NCBI RefSeq assembly: GCF_900108565.1 | Contig: NZ_LT629971.1 | Span: 5,394,001-5,458,000 of the forward strand | From: Mycolicibacterium rutilum | GTDB lineage: Bacteria > Actinomycetota > Actinomycetes > Mycobacteriales > Mycobacteriaceae | Length of the DNA: 64,000 nucleotides | Direction of reading: 5' to 3' | Shown: piece by piece, positions 33,219-41,300 of the stretch | Numbering within the stretch: position 1 is the stretch's first letter | Layout: every line of letters starts with the position of its first letter | The notes under the pieces: generated by a model | The model's input: only the letters and a program-made list of their open reading frames with translations | The model's database searches: none | Told to the model about the DNA's origin: nothing | Translations under genes and position numbers: made by a program

Positions 33219-33791
33219 ATGGTCACCGAGGCGAAGACGCCCCGCAGGCGCAGCGAGCGGTCGCGCACGGCGATCGTCACGGCGACCAGGGAGCTGCTGC
33301 TGCAGCGGGGGTTCGACGGACTGAGCATCGAGGCCGTCGCGGCGCGGGCAGGCGTGGGCAAGCAGACGATCTACCGGTGGTGGCCCAGCAGGCCCGCGCT
33401 GGTCGCCGACGTCCTGCTCGCCGACGCCGACAAGATCCTGCACCCGGTCGGCCACACCGACGACCTCACCGCCGATCTGGTTCGGTGGGCGACGCGGCTC
33501 GCGGCCACCCTGACGACCGCGCGGGGCAACGCGATGCTGCGCGTGCTGACCGTCGCCGGGCTCGAGCACGCCGACACCAAAGCCCGCATGTACGAGGCGT
33601 TCAGTGTGCCGTTGCACGATGGCGTCGAATCTCGGTTGTCGGCGGCAGGTTTGGCCGAGCCGACCTCCGCTGCCGCGGCCGACGCGATCGTCGGCGGCAT
33701 CGTGTACGCGATCCTCAACGAGGGACGGTCGTACCCGTCCGCCAGGGCCGAGGTCATTGTCAGGACCGTGCTCGCTGGACTGATGCGATGA
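33219..33791 (+). CDS. TetR-family regulator
   Basis: 190 residues. Helix-turn-helix RRSERSRTAIVTATRELLLQRGFDGLSIEAVAARAGVGKQTIYRWWPSRPALVADVLL, a strong TetR signature; the C-terminal domain resembles the TetR_C_16/AcrR-like group (SAAAADAIVGGIVYAILNEGRSYP). It is divergent from the acyl-CoA dehydrogenase operon across two palindromes and coupled (ATGA overlap) to the hydrolase gene behind it. It is likely the local repressor of the catabolic operon. Confidence 0.9.
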   Translation: MVTEAKTPRRRSERSRTAIVTATRELLLQRGFDGLSIEAVAARAGVGKQTIYRWWPSRPALVADVLLADADKILHPVGHTDDLTADLVRWATRLAATLTTARGNAMLRVLTVAGLEHADTKARMYEAFSVPLHDGVESRLSAAGLAEPTSAAAADAIVGGIVYAILNEGRSYPSARAEVIVRTVLAGLMR

Positions 33792-34648
33792 GATCGCCGT
33801 CGGTGTTCCGCGTCGTCGGCGAAGACGGGGTGGGCGTCGTCGCCGACCGGCTCGGTGATCCGTCGGCACCGGCGGTGGTGTTCCTGCACGGCGGCGGCCA
33901 GACCCGCCGGTCGTGGGGGCGAGCGGCGGCCGCGGTCGCCGAGCGCGGGTGGCAGGCCGTCACCGTGGATCTGCGGGGCCATGGGGAATCCGACTGTTCC
34001 CCCGACGGCGACTACCGGGTCGAGCGCTTCGCCGGTGACGTGGTGCGGGTGCTCGAGCACCTGCCGCCGGAACCCTCGATCGTCGGTGCGTCACTCGGCG
34101 GGTTCACCGCGATGCTGCTCGCCGGTGAAGTCGCGCCGAGAGTGGCGCGCGCGGTCGTGCTCGTCGACATCGTGCCCGAGATGAATCCGGTCGGGGCGTC
34201 GCGGATCCACGAGTTCATGACCGACCGGATGCGGTCGGGCTTCGCATCGCTCGACGAGGTCGCCGACGCGATCGCCGAGTACAACCCGCACCGGCGCCGG
34301 CCGGCCGATCTCGACGGGCTGCGCACCAACCTGCGCGAGCGCGACGGCCGCTGGTACTGGCACTGGGATCCCAAATTCATCGACGGTACGGCCGCCGCAC
34401 CGCCGATCGAGGTCACCGACGCCGAGCGGATGCACCGCGCGGTGGGCTCGATCCTCGCCGATGGTGTCCCGATGCTCCTGGTGCGGGGACAGATGAGCGA
34501 CCTCGTCACCGAGGAGCGTGCGCACGCGTTCCTGCAGCGGTTCCCTGGTGTCGAGTTCGTCGACGTCGGCGGCGCCGGCCACATGGTCGCCGGCGACCGC
34601 AACGACCTGTTCGCCGACGCGGTGGTGGACTTCCTCCTGCGTCACTGA
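33788..34648 (+). CDS. Alpha/beta hydrolase
   Basis: 286 residues. Oxyanion motif VVFLHGGGQTRRSW, TVDLRGHGESD, nucleophile elbow IVGASLGGFTAMLLAG (Ser about 101), an acid in VRGQMSDLVTEE and His in VGGAGHMVAGD near the C terminus: the complete triad of an esterase or C-C hydrolase. No signal peptide, so cytoplasmic. It overlaps the TetR gene by four bases and shares its promoter. It could hydrolyse a ring-cleavage product or thioester of the neighbouring pathway; substrate not indicated. Confidence 0.85.
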   Translation: MRSPSVFRVVGEDGVGVVADRLGDPSAPAVVFLHGGGQTRRSWGRAAAAVAERGWQAVTVDLRGHGESDCSPDGDYRVERFAGDVVRVLEHLPPEPSIVGASLGGFTAMLLAGEVAPRVARAVVLVDIVPEMNPVGASRIHEFMTDRMRSGFASLDEVADAIAEYNPHRRRPADLDGLRTNLRERDGRWYWHWDPKFIDGTAAAPPIEVTDAERMHRAVGSILADGVPMLLVRGQMSDLVTEERAHAFLQRFPGVEFVDVGGAGHMVAGDRNDLFADAVVDFLLRH

Positions 34649-34664
34649 TCCGCTGCGGTCCGTC

Positions 34665-35354
34665 CTACGGCAGTGCCCTGATCGGCGGGCGGACCGGTTC
34701 GGCACCGGCCATGGCGTCGAGCGTCTCAGGTGACGGCTGGGCGGCGAGGTACGCGACGAAACCATCGAGCAGCGCGCTGACATGCACCGCATAGCCCACC
34801 ACGGGCGCACCGAACGACAACGCGCGCTGCCGGTCGGCGCATGCGTGTAGACACATAGCGGATACTTGGTGAATTCGGTTGTGACGCAACGTGTCCGGCA
34901 CATGCTCGATCAGTGCTCCGACTCTGTTGACATACCGCTCGTGGGATTCGCGATGCTCACCGGGCAGCGCGTCCAGCGGGCTGACCGAGTAGTCGTGGCG
35001 CAACAGTTGCTCCAAGAACGGCAGATAGAAGCAGTCGCGGTCCTCCGCCAGTTCGATCAGCGGCAACAGATGCGCTTCAACGACTCGACGCAGATCGTCG
35101 ACCGGCGCGCGCGCCTGCAGCAACTCGCGGTGGCGAGTCAGCTGCTCGAGACGGTTGAGCAGGATGGCCTGCACCAAGCGCTCCTTGGATCCGAAGTGGT
35201 ACTGCACCGCGGACTTGTTCGCCATGCCCGCTTCGATGCCGATCTGACGCAGCGGCACTCCGTCGAGGCCCCGCTGCGCGAAGAGCCGCTCAGCAGTCAG
35301 GACCAGCTGCTGTTTGGCCGATGGCTTAACCGCGCCCGAGACCGTCTCCGTCAC
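34665..35354 (-). CDS. TetR-family regulator
   Basis: 229 residues from GTG. Helix-turn-helix AKQQLVLTAERLFAQRGLDGVPLRQIGIEAGMANKSAVQYHFGSKERLVQAILLNRL, with the GSKERLV element common in this group. The C-terminal domain is helical and His/Asp-rich. It is divergent from the CMD/SDR operon, with the palindrome TAAGTC-CATC-GACTTA between them, which suits autoregulation and control of that operon. Confidence 0.9.
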   Translation of the reverse strand: MTETVSGAVKPSAKQQLVLTAERLFAQRGLDGVPLRQIGIEAGMANKSAVQYHFGSKERLVQAILLNRLEQLTRHRELLQARAPVDDLRRVVEAHLLPLIELAEDRDCFYLPFLEQLLRHDYSVSPLDALPGEHRESHERYVNRVGALIEHVPDTLRHNRIHQVSAMCLHACADRQRALSFGAPVVGYAVHVSALLDGFVAYLAAQPSPETLDAMAGAEPVRPPIRALP

Positions 35355-35381
35355 CGCACCAGAGTTTCACACTGGACATCC

Positions 35382-35397
35382 TAAGTCCATCGACTTA
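35382..35397. promoter_or_regulatory. Operator between TetR gene and CMD/SDR operon
   Basis: TAAGTC-CATC-GACTTA, perfect 6-base arms; a further GACTTA half site follows at 35409-35414. It lies in the 75-base divergent promoter region. Confidence 0.55.
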
Positions 35398-35428
35398 ATG
35401 TTCAGGCATTCGACTTATAGGAGGTGCG

Positions 35429-36154
35429 ATGCGGGCGCGACCTTTCGCAGACGTCATGGATTCCGACCCGCTCGCCGCACGGGTGTGGTCGCGACCAGGT
35501 TTGACCAGGCGAGACCGCAGATTCGTCACACTGACGTGCGTCTGCGCCGCCGAGCCCGTCGACCAGATCGACGCACATATGTACGCCGCGCTCGCCAGCG
35601 GCGACATTGCGTTCAACGAACTGCTGGAGTTCGTTCTGCACTTCGCGGTCTACTGCGGCTGGCCGAAAGGCTCACAGGCAGAGGGATCCGCGCGTGCCCA
35701 AGCGGCTCGGCTGGCCGCGGAGCGAGGACACGCCGCACCGGAACTTCCGGAGTTGCCGGCAGAGTCCCTCGGGACCACGGACCACGCGCAACGGCTCGCC
35801 GAGGGTGAACGGTGCTTCGTCGACGTGAATCTGCTGCCCGCCCCGCCGCGCGACTCACCGTACTTCCAGGCGGGGATCTTGGCGTTCGTCTTCGGACATC
35901 TCTGGCAGCGGCCGGGCCTCGGGCGGCGCGAGCGCCGGTTGATCACGGTGGCCAGCGTCGGAGTCTCCGACGCCCTCGGCCCGATCTATTCACACGTCGG
36001 TTCCGCGCTCGAGTCGAAAGATCTCACCCGCACCGAGATGGACGAGGTGATCCTCCAGTTCTCCGCGTACAGCGGCTTTCCGAGGGGCAGGGTGCTGCAG
36101 CGAGCCGCAGACGAGTCCTGGCAGCGGATCTCCGCTGCGCGAGCGAAAGGTTGA
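35429..36154 (+). CDS. Carboxymuconolactone decarboxylase (CMD)/AhpD-fold protein, two domains
   Basis: 241 residues made of two CMD repeats: TRRDRRFVTLTCVCAAEPVDQIDAHMYAALASGDIAFNELLEFVLHFAVYCGWPKG and GRRERRLITVASVGVSDALGPIYSHVGSALESKDLTRTEMDEVILQFSAYSGFPRG. Members decarboxylate gamma-carboxymuconolactone or act as peroxidase-like AhpD proteins. The AhpD CxxC pair is not present, so a lyase/decarboxylase-like role is more likely. The ATG follows aggaggtgcg. First gene of an operon with two SDRs. Confidence 0.8.
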   Translation: MRARPFADVMDSDPLAARVWSRPGLTRRDRRFVTLTCVCAAEPVDQIDAHMYAALASGDIAFNELLEFVLHFAVYCGWPKGSQAEGSARAQAARLAAERGHAAPELPELPAESLGTTDHAQRLAEGERCFVDVNLLPAPPRDSPYFQAGILAFVFGHLWQRPGLGRRERRLITVASVGVSDALGPIYSHVGSALESKDLTRTEMDEVILQFSAYSGFPRGRVLQRAADESWQRISAARAKG

Positions 36155-36160
36155 CAAGCA

Positions 36161-36994
36161 ATGACGAATTCACTCGAGGGACGGGTCGCGTTCATCACAG
36201 GAGCCGCCAGGGGCCAAGGTCGGGCGCATGCCGTGCGATTGGCCCGCGCCGGCGCGGACATCCTCGGCGTGGACATCTGCGAGGACATCCCGTCGATGAC
36301 GTATCCCAATGCGACGTTCGCGGACCTCGAGGAAACCGAGCGGCTGGTCGAAAAGGAAGGACGCCGCATGCTCGCCTGCAAGGGCGACGTCCGCCGACTC
36401 GACGACATGCATGCCGCGGTTCAGGCCGGAACCGATCGGTTCGGTCGCATCGACATCATCATCGCCAACGCCGGGATCATCCGGCTGGCCGGCGAGTCCG
36501 AGGACTTCATGGCCGACTGGCAAGACGTCATCGACATCAACCTGACCGGCGTCTACCAGACCATACGAGCCGCTCTGCCGGTCATGCGCGACGGCGCGCG
36601 GGGCGGCTCGATCGTCATCACCAGCTCGACGGCGGGTCTAAAGGGCACCGCTTCGCTCAATGCCAGCGGCAACGCCTACGCCGCCGCCAAGCGCGGCGTT
36701 GTCGCACTGATGCAAAACCTCGCCAATTACCTTGCCCCGGAGTGGATAAGGGTGAACACCATCCACCCCACCGGGGTGCTGAGCGGGATGACGCAGAACG
36801 AAGCGATGGCGGAGCTGATGGCGCACGCAGCCGCGGGCGGTCAGAACGCGATCTCCGGGATGGAGAACGCATTGCCGCTGCCCATCCTGCAACCTGAAGA
36901 CATCGCCAACGCGGTGGCTTTCCTGGTGTCGGATGAGGCCAGATTCATCACCGGCACCCAGTGGCCGCTCGACGCCGGCTTCTCCGTCCGGTGA
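36161..36994 (+). CDS. Mycofactocin-coupled SDR-family oxidoreductase
   Basis: 277 residues. It starts with LEGRVAFITGAARGQGRAHAVRLARAGADILGVDICEDI, the signature of the mycofactocin-associated SDR family. NAG motif IIANAGIIRLAG, catalytic Ser in VITSSTAGLKG, YAAAKRGVV (YxxxK) and C-terminal FITGTQWPLDAGFSVR. Enzymes of this family keep NAD(H) bound and pass electrons to the peptide redox carrier mycofactocin. Substrate is probably an alcohol on a hydrophobic ring. It follows the CMD gene by 6 bases. Confidence 0.88.
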   Translation: MTNSLEGRVAFITGAARGQGRAHAVRLARAGADILGVDICEDIPSMTYPNATFADLEETERLVEKEGRRMLACKGDVRRLDDMHAAVQAGTDRFGRIDIIIANAGIIRLAGESEDFMADWQDVIDINLTGVYQTIRAALPVMRDGARGGSIVITSSTAGLKGTASLNASGNAYAAAKRGVVALMQNLANYLAPEWIRVNTIHPTGVLSGMTQNEAMAELMAHAAAGGQNAISGMENALPLPILQPEDIANAVAFLVSDEARFITGTQWPLDAGFSVR

Positions 36995-37007
36995 GGGTGA
37001 GTCGACC

Positions 37008-37810
37008 GTGACGGCCCTGAAGAATGCGACCGCCGTCATCACCGGCGCGGGAAGCGGAATCGGGCGCGCCAGCGCCCACGCGATGGCCGCGCGTGGCGCC
37101 CGCGTCGTCGTCGCGGACATCGATGGGGACGCGGCCGAGCGAGTCGCGGAAGAGATCGCCTCCTCAGGCGGACAGGCCGCCGCGGTGGTATGCGATGTGA
37201 CCGCCGAGCACGCTCATGCCGAGCTCGGGGAGTTCGCCGTCGACCGCTTCGGCAGGGTCGATGTGGTGATGAACAACGTCGGAGTACTGACCAGCGGGCG
37301 CCCCGACCACCTGCCGGTCAGCGAATGGCAACGCATCATCGACACAAACCTGATGTCCGTGGTCCGCAGCAACGCCGTGTTCCTGCCGGTGCTGATGCGC
37401 CAGGGCCGCGGTCACATCGTCAACACCGCCTCCTTCGCCGGACTGTTTAGCTATTCCTACGACCGGCTGCCCTATGCCGCCACGAAAGCCGCCATCGTGC
37501 AGATGTCCGAAGGGCTGCGGCTCTATCTGCAGCCGCGAGGCATCGGCGTCACCGTGGTGTGCCCCGGGCCGGTGGCGACCAACATCCTGTCCTCGATGCC
37601 GCCGACGTTCGGCCCGCCGGTCAAGACGGGCCTGCCCGGTGAGCAGTCACGGTTCTTGCGCCGGAAGTGGTCGGCGCGCAGATCGTCGATGCGGTCGTCG
37701 ACAACACATTCATGGTCGTCACACACCCGCAGATCGTCGAAATGCTGGTGGACCGCGCTTCGGACTGGGAAAGGTTTCTGGCCAGGCAGATCGCTGCACT
37801 CGGGGACTGA
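37008..37810 (+). pseudogene. SDR-family oxidoreductase, C-terminal frameshift
   Basis: A classical SDR from GTG 37008: TAVITGAGSGIGRASAHAMAARGARVVVADIDGD, VMNNVGVLTSGRP, NTASFAGLFSYSYDRLPYAATKAA (Tyr/Lys). Normal up to GPPVKTGLPGEQSRFL at 37658. After that the first frame turns into Arg/Ser-rich nonsense to 37844, while the -1-shifted frame continues naturally with PEVVGAQIVDAVVDNTFMVVTHPQIVEMLVDRASDWERFLARQIAALGD and a stop at 37808. One base appears to be missing near 37656-37661. Either a real mutation or a sequence error. The catalytic core is unaffected; the C-terminal 50 residues are lost. Confidence 0.8.
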
Positions 37811-37925
37811 TCGGTCGAACCGCTGCCGCAGCGGGCAGCCGTAGAACGCGAAACCGATGCGCAGGGTATAGCGCGGCGATTTCGGGGAATGACTATGCGG
37901 TCAATATGCGCGCGAGGAGTCCCCG

Positions 37926-38315
37926 ATGAACATCGTTTCGACGGCCGCCCGGATCGTGACGAAAACCGCTGACACGGCCACCGCGGCGGCCGGGGCGGTC
38001 GGCGGAGCCGCGGTCAGCGGGGTGGTCGGCGGGGTGCAGGGCGTCGCGGCCGGTGTCCGCCGCGGGCTCGACGACGGGAGCCGCTCGTCGGCTGCGGCCG
38101 CGCTGACGCTGGGCGCGGTCGGCGCGGCGGGCCTGGTGGAGTGGCCGGTGCTGTTGACGGTCGGCGGGGCGGCGCTGGTGATCCGCCAGCTCAACCGGCA
38201 CACCGAACCGGCCATCCCCGAAACCGCCGACGATCCCCCGCCCACGCGCAAGACGGCCACGAGATCCAAGCGGCCGGCCGCCAAGGCCTCGCCGTCGCGG
38301 CGCGGCAGCAGGTGA
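37926..38315 (+). CDS. Small Ala/Gly-rich membrane protein upstream of ctpH (Rv0426c-like)
   Basis: 129 residues after gaggagtccccg. Ala/Gly-rich helices (TATAAAGAVGGAAVSGVVGGVQGVAAGV and AAAALTLGAVGAAGLVEWPVLLTVGGAALVI) and a basic tail (RKTATRSKRPAAKASPSRRGSR). Position and size resemble Rv0426c next to ctpH in M. tuberculosis, from memory. GTGA overlap with the ATPase gene means translational coupling, so a role as accessory subunit or regulator of the pump is plausible. The motif VEWPVLLxxGGA resembles IEWPIALALAAG in the small gene after the ATPase. Confidence 0.72.
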   Translation: MNIVSTAARIVTKTADTATAAAGAVGGAAVSGVVGGVQGVAAGVRRGLDDGSRSSAAAALTLGAVGAAGLVEWPVLLTVGGAALVIRQLNRHTEPAIPETADDPPPTRKTATRSKRPAAKASPSRRGSR

Positions 38316-41300
38316 GCCTCCTCGGACGGCTGGCCGGAGCCGCGACAACGGTCATGACCGCCCCGGTGGCGGTGACCGCGGTGTGCGCGAACAGTGCCCT
38401 GCAGATCGGCGCCAAGGTGGCCGCCGCACCCGGTCTCGACATCCTGGCCGGCGAGTCGATGGGCGCGGTCGCCGCCCTCGCCAAGGAGATGGTCGGCGGT
38501 TCGCCCAGCAGGCGCTGCTGGCGCAACGAGGACCGCTGGTGGATCGAGGTGCGCGGGCTCGGTGGCGAGACCGGACGCGCGCTCGGCCGAGACGTCGTGC
38601 AAGCCCTGCTGGGCGAACCCGGCGTCCGCACGGCCGGTCTCAATCACGCGCTGTCCCGCGTGGTGGTCACGGTCGACGAGGACGCGCCGCCGCTGGACCG
38701 GCTCTGCCGTGTCATCGCGACCGCCGAACGGAACGCGGGCGTCTCCACGCGCCCCGCGTCCGATCTGCCAGCCGACCGTATCGTGTTGAAAGGCAAGTTG
38801 ATCGGCGCTGCCGCGAACACCGTCGGGCTGTGCGCGGCCGCAACGGGTCGCGTGCTGAGGTGGCCGGGGCTGCCCTCCGGACTCGCCGGTGCGGTCACCA
38901 CGATCGACTATCAGCCCAAGCTGCGCGCGGCCGTGGAGGACCGCCTCGGCACCACCGCCGCCGACACGGCCATCGCGTTGGCCGCGGCGACCGTGTACAC
39001 GCTGACGGAGACGCCGAGCTCGCTGGCCGTGGAGGCGGTGCGGCACCTGACTCAGGCCGCGGAGTCGTTCGCGTTCGCGCAGTCGTGGCGGCGCCGCGAA
39101 CCCGACCTCGCGACGTCCCCGCACGACGACCACCACAGCGCAAAACCCCGTCCCTGCCCGCTGCCACCGGGACCGATCGAACGGCATCTCAACCGCAGCG
39201 GGCGGGCCCAGGGCATCGCCGCTGCCGCGGTCGGAGTCGCCACCCGCAACCTCAACACGGCGGCCACGGCCGCGATGGTCGCCACCCCGAAGGCCGCTCG
39301 CAACGCGCGCGAAGGGTTCGCGGCGACGCTCGGGCGCGGGCTGGCCGACCGGCACGGCGTCATCGCCCTCGACACCGGCGCGATCCGCCGACTCGACCGG
39401 GTCGACGCCGTCGTCGTCGATCCGCGCACGCTGCTGACCGACCGGCTGCGGATCGGCCGGACGCGGGGGGTCGCCGACGGTGATCGCGCAGCGGTATGGC
39501 AATGGGCACAGGACAATCTGGCGCGGGAGCGGTCCACGGTCGGCTGGCATCGCGCACCCCTGCACGCCAACGGCGACGGCCCGGCGCAGGTGCTGATCCG
39601 TCACGAATGCCGGCCGCTGGCGGCACCGGTCCTGCGCGAGATCCGGCGCGGCGGTGCGGAGTTGGTCTCGGTGGATGCTGACGACCTCGACGACCTGCGG
39701 TCCTCGTTCGACGAGCTCGTCGCCGCCGGCGAATCGTTGGAGCAGGCACTGGCCGAGGCGGTCCGCGAGCTGCAACGACAGGGAAGGGTCGTCGCCGTGC
39801 TGTCGACAGTGGCGGCCGAGGCGTTGTCGGCCGCCGATGTCGCGATCGGTCTGCTCTCCGAGGAACACCCGCCGCCATGGCCCGCCGACCTGCTGGCACC
39901 CGACCTTGCCGCCGTATGGCGGATCGCGCACGCGTTGCCGGCGGCACGCAGGGCCAGCCGCCAGGGCGTCGAATTAGCCACCAGCGCTTCGATGTTGGGT
40001 GGGCTGCTGATGGTGCCCGGGGTGCGCGGCCGCGGACCGGGCCCGGTGACCGTGGGCGCCGCGGCAGGTTTGATGATCGGCACCCTGCTGGCGAGGGGTG
40101 CGCTCGGTGATGACGTTCCGAACCACGCACCCGAGCTGGAATGGCACGCCATGACCGCCGAACAGGTTCAGGAGCACCTGCCGCCACCCAGAACCGAGGA
40201 ACCACAAGCACGTTCGCGGTTGAGTGCCACCGCGACCGCATCAGCCGGCGCAGTACAGCAGGTCGCGGGGCCGGCGTACCGGCTGGCCAGGGATCTGACC
40301 GTCGCGCTGCGCCGTGAACTGGCCGACCCGCTGACCCCGGTGCTGGCCGTCGGTTCTGCGGCCAGCGCACTGCTGGGTTCGCCCGTCGACGCGGTTCTCG
40401 TCGGATCGGTGCTCACCGGCAACGCGGTGCTCGCGGCCTCTCAGCAGGTCCGCGCCGAGCGGCTGCTGAGCCGCCTGCTGGCAGTGCAGGATCCGCCGGC
40501 CCGGCGCCTCACCGACGGCCGAGAGGAGACCGTCGACGCCGCACGGCTGCGCCCGGGCGACCTGATCGACGTGCGGCCCGGCGAGGTGGTACCTGCCGAC
40601 TCCAGGATCATCCACGCCGCCGACACCGAGGTCGACGAGTCGTCGCTGACCGGTGAGTCGCTTCCGGTGCCCAAGCAGGTGGCCGCGACTCCCGGCGCGG
40701 CGGTGGCCGAGCGCAGTTGCATGCTGCACGCCGGCACCACCGTCGTCGCGGGCACTGCGGTGGCGGTGGTGACCGCGGTCGGCGCCCGCACCCAGGCCAA
40801 CCGCGCCGCCCAGCTGCCGTCGCCCGAGAAGTCGGCCGTCGGATTGCAGAGCCAACTCAAGGATCTGACGAACCGCGCGTTGCCGTTCAGCCTCGCCGGC
40901 GGGGCGCTGGTGACCGGCCTGGGTGTGCTGCGCCTGGCGCCGCTGCGTCGGGCGGTGAGCAGCGGCGTCGCGGTGGCCGTAGCGGCGGTTCCCGAGGGCC
41001 TGCCGCTGGTCGCGACGCTGGCGCAGCAAGCCGCCGCGCGCAGGCTCACCCGGGCCGGCGTGCTGGTGCGCAGCCCGCGTTCGGTGGAAGCACTCGGCAG
41101 AGTCGGGGTGGTCTGCTTCGACAAGACCGGCACGCTCAGCGAGAACCGGTTGCGCGTGGCCCGTGTGCACGCCGCACCGGGCGTCGACCGCGACGACGTT
41201 CTGGCGTGCGCGGCCCGTGCCACCCCACCGAAGAACGGCGAACGGCACGAGCACGCCACCGACGCAGCGGTGATCGCTGCCGGTCCGCCTCACCAAAAAT

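Noticed and set aside
37866..37871. GGGTAT upstream of the ctpH operon as a SigF -10
   Set aside because: No GTTT-type -35 at 15-17 bases upstream.
37899..37918. TTCGGGG...GACT near the start of the ctpH operon as a DosR box
   Set aside because: Only about half of the consensus positions match and the spacing inside the box is wrong.
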